NCBI RefSeq assembly: GCF_001522545.3
Contig: NC_031770.1
Coordinates: 14,516,105-14,580,104 of the forward strand
Length of the DNA: 64,000 nucleotides
Origin: Parus major
Lineage: Eukaryota; Chordata; Aves; Passeriformes; Paridae
Direction: 5' to 3'
The notes beneath the pieces are model-generated. The model had not been told where the DNA came from. It made no database searches and saw only the letters and a list, made by a program, of their open reading frames with translations. Below, piece by piece: positions 12,471 to 23,222 of this stretch. Made by a program: the position numbers and the translations under genes. Each line of letters begins with the position of its first letter. Position 1 is the stretch's first letter.

Positions 12471-14165
12471 AAAATGTGTATCATACTTTTTATGGAGAAA
12501 GATGGCTTCAGGAATAAGTTGTTTTAGGGTCAACTCTCCCGTGAAAATACACCTTGTAAGTGGATTACCAAAATGGTACAGTTTTTATTACTAAGAGTGT
12601 TTTGTTCTCAAAGTCCTTCTTACTACTCTTCAAACTTCATGAAATGACATTGATGGATAAAGAACATTCTCCAGAAATGCAGCTTGCTGTCCCCTGTGGC
12701 CATCATCCTTTCATTCTGCATCTTGGGAAGTTTCTTCTGGGCCCCCTCACTCGTGGCACTGCTATAAACCAACAGCCAGAGAGGAAGGTAAAGCCCAAGA
12801 AAAACAAGCGATGCAAAGAAAAGCAGCCGCTCACCACCCACTGAGTGAAATGCAGTTCACGTTTCTTCAGAAGGCATAAACCTTTCACAGCTTTTTTTGA
12901 AATGCTTAATTTTAACTTCTTAATACTCAGGAATAGTGAGGAGCTTAATGTATGCTCAAGCAAAAAGTCAGTTCAGGCTGTCACTGATCACTAATGCAAG
13001 TAACCAGCAAAGTTCTTTTTGTAATTGTCTGGCAACTCCATTAGCAAATTCAGGCCACCTATCTAAGAGCTGGTAAGAAAGGGAAAATAACTTGTTAAAT
13101 AGCTATTTAAGAAGTACATTTAGATAGATTGTTGAAAATTGACTGAATAAATCAAAAATATGTTCTGAGAAATCTGACCACATTAAGAAAGCAATCTGCA
13201 TGTATTCCACAGGTTTATTAACATGGATTATGTATTCAAGGACTGTATATGCCATCAAATTAGCAATTCAAAGAGAAGAGCTCCTTTTGAATTTACTTAC
13301 TCCTGAAGGAGATGCTTTCCTCCTTTCATCACTCACTGTGGCACATTCTGTTCCTCTCTGCAGGCAGACAGCTAAAGAGTAAAAAGAACAGCAGAAATCT
13401 CAACAAATCAGGAGCATTGCTTTCTACTCCTTTCTGCCTGTCCATGTGCTCTCTCCCCTCTCTCCAGTGCCATCACTTCCCTTTCCTGCTTCAGTGTTAT
13501 TTTCCTTCCTCTCACTGGAAACTTCTGCTACTTCTGGTTCTTCTGGTTGTTCCCAGCATTTCTCCAGGAGTGAAGTCCCAACATTGACTGCCTGTGCCCC
13601 ACAAAAACATCTTTGGTGTCTTTCCCACTGGGTCAGAAATACCCAGTGAAAGCATCTTGGGCAAAATTAGGAAAAAGGAGCAAACAGGACTCTGTTCTGT
13701 GTCTGGAAAACCTTAAGAAATGGTCCAGAGAGGGAATAGTTATAACAGGATACCATCATATCCATCCCACTGTCCTGACCACCCAAGTCACATCACAGCG
13801 AATTTTCTGTGATACACCCTAAAATATCAGCTTAGACAACAGTGCATTTCTGAGGCTGGATGTTGAGTGGAGTCTGCAGACATATTCCAATATCAAAATT
13901 ATTCTCTCTCTCAGTATTTTCCACTGGTTTTTGAAGCCAGATGTTCAGAATGGATTTAAAATTCATTGTTAATGGAAACACGTGAAAAACAAAGCATTAT
14001 TAAAAAAAAAAAGCCACTAGATTAAAATTACAAATATCTGTCCTATAAGTGACCTTAACTAAATTCTGCACAGGTGAGAAGGCACTGGCTCAAACTGACA
14101 CCAGCAGTTTCTCTGTTCTGAGCAGTTCTGGATGTGCAAAACGTACAGGGCTGCTGATTCTTTTT
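12471..14165. other. No gene seen
   Basis: Short open frames (60-94 codons) overlap on both strands at 12560-12963 and 13200-13822, with no recognisable domain. An A-run occurs near 14000. Nothing else was recognised. Confidence 0.55.
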
Positions 14166-14198
14166 ACATATATGTGTACGTGTGTGTGTGTGTGTATG
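14166..14198. repeat. Compound (TA)/(TG) microsatellite
   Basis: A short TA-rich lead-in is followed by seven uninterrupted TG units at 14181-14194, then tatg. It is an ordinary vertebrate dinucleotide array. Confidence 0.9.
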
Positions 14199-17100
14199 AC
14201 CTGATATCTCCTGAAATTACCTGCAAAACATGACTAACAAATGGAAAAACAAAAACAAGAGTTGGATCTGCAGGTGAATTGCAAGACCCTTCCTAAAATC
14301 TGTGTCTCTTTTGAAACAAACCAATCCTTGAGCCCTGAAGTTTCAGACCTAGAGAAGTTAATTCTAACCTGCATTCTTCCTAGGTGAATGATATGTCTTC
14401 TAAAATAAGCCTGGCCAAAATGATCAAACTCTTTTCCCAAAGTTTAGACAAACTGTGTCCAGCAAATATGTACAGATCCTGTAAGGCTTCTGATTTCTAA
14501 AATCAGTTTGTGACTCATGCAGACACTCGCACCAGGCACACACTGAAAGAGTGCCGTGCAAGAACACAGCAGCAAAAAAGGCCTCCAAAAATATTCAGAC
14601 CTCTGCCTTGGATATATTTATGTAGAAGCTGCAATGAGCAGGCTTTCTTGTGTGCTTTGATGTGCACAGTTCTCATGTACCAGCCACCAAAGAGGCTTTT
14701 CTGGGGCTGTTTAAAGATGATATTTTAAGGTAGAGATATGTCAGATGACTGAGGCTCTGCTCTGTGTCTCCATAAACCCCCTCAGGCTTATGGGTGAGGG
14801 CATTTCCCCCTTCTAGAAAACACTGAGAAACACCTTCTAGAAAAGCTCTGTCTGCCTCTGTTCAGTGGGAAAGAGACTTTGCCCTTTCTAGAGCAGGACA
14901 GGGAGGTGACCACTATTATGGCCACAATCATACCTGACCCACACATTGCCAGTGAAACCAGAAGAAAGGTTAATCTATTAAAAAGCTCTGTATTTATTCT
15001 CTGAGAATCACCTTTCCGTGTTTGCCCTTTGGTGGGAAGATCATTCAACTCAAGAAGTGCATCTGAATTTTATGAGCTTTCCTGGATATGTACCTTGGAC
15101 TGAAATCAGCTTTCACTCCCCAGCGTTATTTATAGCACAGTCACAGTAAATAGTGACTGCAAGTAGGATGGGAAAGGAAGGAAAACAACATCACTAAAAT
15201 ACACGGCTCTGCTAACTCTGGGAATGGGTTGGTGGCTCTCCTTTCTCTCCTACTGACAGAGCATCCTGGCTTGGCTCGTCTCCTCTGCCACCATATTTTC
15301 CTGCTTCCCTTGAAACCTTTTGTCAGTCTGCTAGCAAGCAGTAACTACTTTTGGATGGTTTCTTCTCACACTTGTATGTGATGGCCACCTGTCAAAGCAC
15401 AAGTAAAAGCTTTCTAATTCCCCAAACCTGCCAACTAACATTCTTGAGGTTTACTGAGCTTATTGAGGGACAAGCTGTACCCACTTGCAAACAAGCAAAA
15501 TGGCTAAGCTGTAGCTCAGCTTAATTGCCTTCAACTTCCCAGCTTGAAGGATCCTCCTCTGGGCTCTCTTGTGACAGCAGAGGTGTAAAACCACCCAGGA
15601 GAGGAGGGGGGAGATGCGGATACAGGTACCCCAAGGAGAGATTCGAAGAGAACAGGAGGCTGGAACAACCCCAGGTGGAGGGTGGGGATGTGTCAGCCAG
15701 GTCATGGCTCTCCAGACACGGTCCCTGGCTTGGCCCATGCTCCAGTGACATTCCAGAGCTGCCTAGGTGAGGAGTGGGGAGCAGGGACAGCTTTCTGCTG
15801 GCTCCTGAAAATGAACACCCAGCACACCTGGCCAGTGCTGGACAGAACAGCGCAGGGAATTTTGGTGTGCCCGGTCTGTGACACCTGGCTGAACATTCCT
15901 GCCTATTTCCTCTTGAAAGTGATTTGGGAAAGGATGCAACACGCAGAGGCCCTTTTCTTTGCAGTGTCTCAGAGTAATATTTAACACTCTTCTCTCTTGC
16001 ACAGATTTTCCTCTTTCCATCTTTCCATTCTCCCTCTTATCAGTGTTCTCTTGTTTGAAATAAAGGCCGTTAAGACAGAAAATGTGTTTACTCTCTGCTC
16101 ACAGAGAAACAAGCAAGGTACATTAAAAAAAGGTCTATGGGCATCAGAGGGAAAAAGCAATTTATTGGGGCATACAAAGGCAAGGGCAGAAATCCTGGCT
16201 GGTTTCTTGTAGTCCTGTATTCAGCTGAAATTCATGGGATACAAAGATAACTCAACTGCAAGTTGTTTTCTCTAAAGACTTTGAGACAAAGGCAGGAACA
16301 CACCACCTCCCATTTTTCACTGTAATTACAGTAATAAAGATGACCTTAGCTATTTTTTTTTTAAATTCACCTGCTACCCATGCCCCTGTACTCTTGAAAG
16401 GCTTTAATACATGATACATCAAGTATCAAAACCAAGTAACAGCTTTTATCTTCTCTTTCAGAAAAGGAGAAATTTGGGCTGAAGTCCATCTCTGCTTTAC
16501 TCAGAGCTCTCATCATGGTATTTACAGTGTTACTCTAAACACCTCTCAGAGATCTGTGCCGTATTTTCAAATGCTCCTGTAAGTGTCATTGCACAGCCTG
16601 TTACTTCAGAGCTCAAATTCACTGGAATACAGCTGGCTGTGTGATTTTCAAAGCAAGATAATCCTTATTTGCTGACCTGCTGAGCAGTCACATGCAAGTT
16701 TTGTTTTCTTCTTCAAATTTTCTTTAAAATAATGAAGCTCCTACTCTACCCAAAGGCCAAACTGGCTTCATCCACCTCAAAAATGTGACATAAGCCTTCC
16801 TATTCTGCCCTAAGTTCCTTTTAACCAGCACAAATAGACTTATTTAAAATTCCAAAGGCTTTTTTTGGAAGACTGTTCCATGTCTTTAAAACACATTTCC
16901 ATTTTCTTATCCTAATAATCAGCAAAATTGAAAAATTACTTAAAGTTCTCCATATTTCTGACAGAGACAATTATAAAACAGCTAGGGATGGAGAGGCTTG
17001 TTTAGGATACTGAGATAATTTCTAATACTGTCTAAGTGGCTGATACTTTCAACAGCACTTAGCTGCTGTTAAGTCTGTCCTCTTCTGACTCTCTGCAGCT

Positions 17101-17526
17101 AAAATATCCACTAAGCCTGATCTTGAATCTCTTGTGTGTTTTTCCTACTCTTCTCACAAAACTGTCATTTCTGCCTAACTTACTGTTCCCTTCTTTTTTA
17201 TTAAAGCCAGCATGGAAATAGCAGCAGTAGAATGAGCCAAACATGGATTTGAAAGTGGTGTTATAACACAAGAAAATTCAGCCCTCATTCAACACCCTTT
17301 GCAACAATTTAAAGGAAAAGAAAAAGGAACTGTTATGCATTCAAAATGGATAATGAAATCTTGGGCTCCTCAGCATTACAGAGCTTGACACAGGGTCAGC
17401 TACTGGACCATGTAAATTGCCTGTGTTGGCTTTTCTTATTAATGTATAAATCACCACCTTCACACAGAATAAATTCAATAAATCCATCTAGAAGAAGCAC
17501 AGCACAGTGCTAAGTAACCTTGGTGT
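14199..17526. other. No gene seen; GC-richer patch at 15540-15900
   Basis: Between about 15460 and 16020 there are seven overlapping open frames of 64-100 codons on both strands. No frame is clearly better than its shadows and none has a recognisable domain. The rest is AT-rich unique sequence. No transposable element was recognised. Confidence 0.55.
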
Positions 17527-17552
17527 CATTATTGCACCTACGTGCAATAATG
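17527..17552. repeat. Perfect 11-bp inverted repeat (hairpin)
   Basis: The arm cattattgcac (17527-17537) is matched by its exact reverse complement gtgcaataatg (17542-17552) across a 4-base loop, ctac. The arms contain ATTGCAC / GTGCAAT, related to C/EBP-type half sites. It could be a chance palindrome, a protein-binding dyad or a relic of an inverted-repeat element. No longer precursor-like stem extends beyond it. Confidence 0.9.
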
Positions 17553-20500
17553 CAAAAGGTTTCCATTCGCTCATATACACACTCATCAAAATGAGCATCA
17601 TGGAGCTCAGTCTTCAGGAAACATTACTACAAAGATTAATTCATAAAATTGATTAGAGAAAATTAAATGAAGAGTGGAAAAGCTCAGAGAAAGAAAGGTG
17701 AAATCTTTACCCTACTGGTATTAACATCGAAGGTACTGCTGGTTTTCATGAAAACATACTTTATACTCTGAGATGCTGGGGGGCATTCCCCACTGAAATA
17801 TCCACTTCATTCAGAGAGATTCCCAAGAATTAAATCCTTCTTAATGCAGTGGATTGTTTGAGTTCAATGAGTTGCACTGGTAGGTGTCATGTCCAAAGGC
17901 AAATCAGCGAGCACAGGCAAATTACACAGCTCACTTTCAGCTTTGGTTCCATGAGAACACTGATTTGTTTGAAGTTAGATCTGTACTTATTGCTTTGTAA
18001 CTTTGAAGACTTTTTTTTTTTCTTTTTTGTGCAAAATGTGCATGTTTCCCTTATCTAAATTCCTCACTATTTCTAAAGTTGCTTGCTAAGTATCTTTTCC
18101 TGCTGAAATACTTTGGCCAAGTCAGAACCAGGACGTCCACACTTTCCTAACCTGATTGTCTCATATACATTTGGCAGCCTTCTTCACAAGCTGTGTTTGT
18201 TGGTGGGTTTTTTTCATATCCTTCAGAAGGGAAACATAATTCTGAGTCATCTCCACAGAGATTTGTTATCAGCTCCCTGGTGTGCTTGCTCTGAGCAAGC
18301 AGCTCTGTAGATGCTGACATGAGCGAAGAATAATGTCCCAGGCTAACAGAGATATTACACATTGTTTGTGAGCTCCCTTATGCATGTGTAGGCCAGCCTC
18401 ATCCATCATTTATATGGGTGACAGCACCAGAAATAATTAAAGGAGGTCTTTCTGAGATGGAATAAAAGTTCATATTTATTGCAATACATGGGGGGGAAAA
18501 AATACCATGCCCTGTATGATTTCTAAAGAAACAGAGCTGCTTTCTGTAATCAAATTATTTTGATTTGCAGGGGCTTTGCAGGGAAGCAGGGCCACTGCCA
18601 GCTTTTCCATGTAGCAGCAGGGAAGATGGGCAACCCAAGGAGAAAATGTTTTTACACTCTGCAGAAAGCTCTGGCTCCAATGAATGTGTTTGCCCCAAAA
18701 TACTTAGGTTTCATCAAATCACCTTTTTTTTTTTCTGTGAAAATCACTCTGAGGGAAATTTTATTCTTTTTCTGTTTCATGCCACGCAGCCATGTCGTTA
18801 AGGATCTTCACACTCAGGAATTATTTTAGTCCCTCACCATATGAAATGTTTCCTGTTTAAAACAAAGTGGGCTGATAAGAAGAAGGCAGTAGAATATTAA
18901 CACAAGTATATAATAGTCTGTAAAGTGATATATTAGGTAACAAAGGGTAGTTACAATTAACACGACAAAGTTTTATGTAATTAGGAGGTAGCATGAAAAC
19001 GTGTCTCCAAAGCTGATACAGTGAAATGCACAAGCTCCTCTCCTAACAAAATTTTGCTGCATTTTTCCTTGCCCTTGTAACTTGCCATAATCACAAAAAA
19101 AAATCTCCCAACCAGGACACAGGCTGAGTATTCATCAAAGTCTGGTTTACAAAGCAGAGCAGTTAAAAGTTGAGGTCCCTGCTCATATTTCTCTTGCTGT
19201 GCCCACAAAAACGTGGTCACTCTCCCTTTCTGAACAGAAATATCAGAAATCTGATGCTGCTTTGACTGCTAATGACAGAGTGAGCCCTGAAATATGTCTT
19301 TTCCCTTGTCATTTTTTTATTTTTAATGCAGAGAAGTGCACTGAAGCTCTGGGAGAAACTTAAAAGCTGAGGAATTAAATAATGCTGAGGCACTTTTCCA
19401 ATGAAAGCAATAATGAATTCAGAACAAAACTAAGCTCCTTATCTTGAAATGCTGTAAAAATATTATATAGTGTATCATAATTACAACAGTGTAATAGAAG
19501 TGTGCTGCCTATTGCTTTGAAACGTCTTCAAAATGTTCACTGTTCCAATGAAACAATGAAAGCTGTTGCCAAATTACCACTTGGAAGGCCTGTAAAATAG
19601 AAGAAGTGTTTTCTTATTCTTCACCAAAAAACTGCATGTGCCAGTGCTGCCATGAGGCACATTTTGTGTAGAAATATGAAGTTGTGCACAAGCTCCAACA
19701 ACCCAGGAGCCTCCCCTGAAGCAGCATTTGCTTAGTCTGGGCTCCATTTCTCTGGCTGAGTGTCCACAGCATCCAGAACCTGGGGGCAGGGGGGCTAAAA
19801 AAGTGTGAAGGGAAATCATGTGTGTACCAAGTATAGTGTGTCTAACTCTCCTTATAAACATGAGAAGCATCAGACACATTCCCTTTTCTACATCCACACA
19901 AGAGAGAAGTCCTGAGAGGTAAAACAAGAACATGAAAATTTTGGGTGTCACCCATTTTGTTACAATTTGGCTCTTTATGCCCCTGATAATAATTAGCAAT
20001 ATCTAAGCCCTTCCATGCTGTATTGTCGTTTAAAGTTACTGCCTTCCTTAAAAATGCACACACTGTGTTTTCATAAGCATTACACTGCAGAGATACATTT
20101 TTTTACTCTGGTGTGTGTTTTTATTAAGGAAAAAAAAACCTTGAAGAACACCTTGCTTTCTGAATAGAGCCTACTGAATTTCAGATGGCGCTCAGATTTT
20201 TGCACAGATCTGTTCTGCAGCCACAGAGCAGTCTCCAAGGAAATGTTTGATTCTGTACCAGTGAGTTCTGTACTTGCAGAGAAGGGACCTGCTGTGCCTG
20301 AGGAAGGAAGTGGTCAAGCAGGATGATGGTCCTACTGGTGATGTTTTAAGCATTTAGTGCTTGGTCACCTGTGCTTTCAAGTATATGGAAGATATATAAA
20401 ATATTCTGTGGTAGACAGATTAATAAGGAGCTCATAGTAGCTTATGCAGCAAAATCCTGTGCTAGCTGTTATTTTCTCAACTCTGGTGGCTCCGTGCCCA

Positions 20501-20901
20501 GATGTATTTTGGTGCTGCTGGGAGGTGATAAAGGCAAGCATTACCAAGTCCTTTCAAATCTTGACTAAACCACAACCCCCCAGAACTGAATTATTATGAT
20601 TTAATTCCAGTATATGATAGCACTTAAGTCATGCGATTGGTGTTAGGTCTATGAATAATGCAAGTTTATTTAAAGGAATGGAAGCAGACCAGATTATTTA
20701 AAAGACACTGACTGCCAGGGCTGAATATAAATTTTTCCAAATGTCTTCATCTGTTAGCAGAGCTGTAACCAGAAGCACAAGGAAATACTAGTTTTGTTGT
20801 GTGTTATGAATGACAGGGGAGTTGCTGTTTATCAGCATGGGAGCTGATCTCCTACCCCAGCAGAAGCGGTGGGAGATGCTGCCGCAGACATCACGGACGG
20901 A
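17553..20901. other. No gene seen; short T tracts
   Basis: T tracts occur near 18010-18030 and 18723-18734. Open frames reach 141 codons (19574-19999, minus strand) with no recognisable domain. No CR1, LTR or RNA gene was recognised. Confidence 0.55.
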
Positions 20902-20940
20902 CAGTTTGCTATAAATACAGAGCTCTGTATTTATAAACTG
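20902..20940. repeat. 26-bp perfect palindrome in a 39-bp extended dyad
   Basis: The arm tataaatacagag (20910-20922) is followed at once by its exact reverse complement (20923-20935), giving a 26-bp palindrome with no spacer and a GAGCTC centre. Beyond a 3-base bulge (tgc, 20907-20909) the pairing resumes with cagtt (20902-20906) against aactg (20936-20940). Each arm carries TATAAATA, so the dyad shows TATA-box-like sequence on both strands. Cruciform extrusion, a dimeric binding site or a transposon-end relic are all possible. Confidence 0.95.
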
Positions 20941-21376
20941 CAGACCCAACTGACTCATTTAGCTGAGCAACTCTTGGTTTCTTTACCAAATTGCTGAGGT
21001 ACAAATAATTTGATCCACAGTCATCACTGCATCCCTTCCTTGGTGTTCGTTTAATCAGACATTTTTCCTCTGGTTGAAACTGGCAGTTTTGGTCTGGAGA
21101 AGCAATGATTGAGCTTTTATTAGTCAGAAGTGCACAGTTCAGACCTACAGATGTGGGACAAGTATCCTGCCTGATACTGAATTTTGTAGGCGTGAGCTGA
21201 ACCATGGGAATGAAGAGGGAGACCTGGCTGAACAGCAAGGCAAGCTGAATCCATCTGACCCTAAACAGTGCCTGCATTCAAGAACACATTTTAAGAGAGA
21301 GATGACAAAACAGTTTTGTTTTTTTTGGAGCAGGATATTTTGTAAATAGCATAATAAAGATCTTTGGGGATGTTTT
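20941..21376. other. No gene seen
   Basis: Two minus-strand open frames (122 codons at 20909-21277 and 87 codons at 21145-21408) overlap in different frames. The first has a hydrophobic N-terminal stretch and several cysteines, but I do not recognise a family. It runs into the palindrome at its end, so I treat it as a chance frame. Confidence 0.5.
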
Positions 21377-21400
21377 GATTTTACTATAGATTTTACTATA
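21377..21400. repeat. Perfect 12-bp tandem duplication
   Basis: GATTTTACTATA is repeated twice with no mismatch, followed by the first bases of a third copy (ga). It is a small slippage duplication. Confidence 0.93.
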
Positions 21401-21491
21401 GAGTCCAAGAATTCTCAATGTGATGTGAATCAGAGTATTGGCATCTTCTTTTTGTTCAATATACCTGATTTCAGATGGACCTTTTGGCCTT

Positions 21492-21515
21492 TATTCCACT
21501 GCTTGCAGTGGAATA
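21492..21515. repeat. Near-perfect 24-bp palindrome
   Basis: The arm tattccactgc (21492-21502) and its exact reverse complement gcagtggaata (21505-21515) are separated by only two thymines. It lies about 560 bp downstream of the 26-bp palindrome. The two have unrelated sequences, so they are not copies of one element. Confidence 0.93.
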
Positions 21516-22458
21516 GTGTCACTGTGTATAAATATTTTCACCAAGTCATTTTCTACAGTGGGGAAAGCCTTCTTATTGCTTCCTTTCCATTTTACACTCT
21601 ACAATTTCTTTCCATCCTCTGTTTAGCTTTCTCCTACAGTTCTGAAGAAAATCCTATGGGTTCTCTTCTACAGAGTGTGCACTTTTTACTGATCTTTTTT
21701 TAATTATTATGTTGTTCTTCCATAAAAAAAAAATAGGGAATGAAGAGGGATTTCCTTCTCACATCTTTTGCACCTTCTCAAAAGAACTGCCATATGCACT
21801 CCTCCTTCCTGCACCAGGGAAGGAAATATTTGGCAGGAGCAGCAACAGGAAGCACACTAGGTCCCTTTTTTTGTGAAAGCAAGTGGAGGATTGGAGAAAG
21901 ATAGAACAAGGTGTTAAAAAAAATTAACAGCTTCCAGGGCAAACTATGGAGTTTGTACAGCTGCCGAATGCTTTATGGCAGCGCTACCATGTTGGGATAC
22001 CAGCTGAAAGTCAGGGGTTTGTTATAAATGTTCCATCAGGGCAGGGTTTCACAGTGCTTTCTGCTCTGCCCCAGCTGTTTTAATGAAAGACACCAATGGG
22101 AAGCATGTCATTCATATCTGTGGACTGTTGTGACCACCATGGCGGTGATGCTCTACAAGATACCATCACTGCTCAAGTACATCTATTATCAGTGGCTGGT
22201 GCTGTTATCTCTACTGATGCCATTTAATAACACAGAAAGAAGTCCAGGCTTCATTGACTTAATTTTCCCCTTGGAAAGCACTAAAAGTTTTGGCATCTTC
22301 AATTTATTGTAAAAGCAGCATTTTGATGAAGTTACTCAAAATGCTTTACCCATGAATTGCAAAACCCTCCATTAACCAAAATTGTTTCAAACATTGGAGG
22401 GAGCTCCTAAGGAGTGAACATTTTTCTGAAGGACATTGTCCTTGAATGGGAAAACCAC
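21516..22458. other. No gene seen
   Basis: AT-rich sequence with an A-run at about 21724-21733. Open frames at 21425-21703 and 22028-22312 (92 and 94 codons) have no recognisable domain. The sequence leads into the CR1 remnant, which is truncated at its 5' end. Confidence 0.5.
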
Positions 22459-22878
22459 AGGAGCACCTCTCCTACGATGGAAGGCTGAAACAATTGGATT
22501 TGCTCAGCCTGGAAAAGAGATGGCTTTGAGGTGATGGAATTGTGGCCTTCCAGTACCTGAACAGAGCCAACAATAAAGTTGGAAGGAAAGTATTTACAAG
22601 GTCTTGTAGTGACAGGACAAATGAGGAATGGCTTAAACTGAGAGAAGGTTTAGATTAGGTACTAGGAAGAAATTCTTTACAGTGAGGGTGGTGAGTCACT
22701 GCCACAGGCTGCCCAGAGAAGCTGTGGATGCTCCATCCCTGGAAGTGCTCAAGGCCAGGCTGGGTGGAGCTCTGAGCAACCTGACCTAGTGAAAGGTGTC
22801 CCTGCCCATGCAGTGGGGATGGAATTAGATGATCTTTAAGGCCACTTCCAACCCAAACCACTCTATAACTCTAATTCT
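22459..22878 (+). mobile_element. CR1 LINE 3' end, plus strand, 5'-truncated, old
   Basis: The stretch follows the 3' untranslated end of bird CR1 non-LTR retrotransposons in order. It has the gagcacctctcct start, the gctcagcctgga block, the ttgtagtgacaggacaa block and ttctttacagtgagggtggt. It then has the gcccagagaagctgtggatg block, the gagcaacctgac block and the tagatgatctttaagg block. It ends in a decayed version of the family's short terminal repeat (ctctataact ctaattct). CR1 inserts by target-primed reverse transcription and is usually cut short at the 5' end, as here; no reverse transcriptase or endonuclease remains. The many differences from the family pattern suggest an old copy. The 68-codon minus-strand frame at 22655-22861 is antisense to this element and not a gene. 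Confidence 0.95.
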
Positions 22879-23191
22879 CATTGCTTCATTTTAGGATACT
22901 CTCCACATCCTGACACATGATATGTGAATTTATTCTAATCAACTGATTCTTTTAATTTACAATTTTTTTTTCTTAGTCATTCTTTGAAAGATCTTCAATT
23001 AATGAAGCCCAGCTGAAGTGGAGCAAAATATGGTTGTTATTTTCCTCCAAGACTCACATGATTCCTTGAAAATAAGGTAAAAAATTCCATTCTTGCCACT
23101 GATACTTTAGTGCCAGTTCCTGGTTTGTTTGTTTTTTCTGATGATTATCAAATCCATCTTCCTCTGGGCAGTACATTATTTCTGACTCCTA
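22879..23191. other. No gene seen
   Basis: AT-rich sequence immediately downstream of the CR1 remnant, with short T runs near 22965. No open frame of note. Confidence 0.5.
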
Positions 23192-23222
23192 AAATAAACC
23201 TTGAATCCCTCAAGGTTTATTT
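23192..23222. repeat. Perfect 13-bp inverted repeat (hairpin, 5-base loop)
   Basis: The arm aaataaaccttga (23192-23204) pairs exactly with tcaaggtttattt (23210-23222) across the loop atccc. The helix stops at both ends, so this is shorter than a microRNA precursor. The plus-strand arm holds AATAAA-like sequence (aaataaa). A structured RNA or a protein dyad cannot be told apart from chance here. Confidence 0.93.

Noticed and set aside
20909..21277. Minus-strand frame with a hydrophobic N-terminus and cysteines resembling a small secreted protein
   Set aside because: The signal-like stretch is not convincing and the frame ends inside the palindrome. No cysteine spacing matches a family I know.
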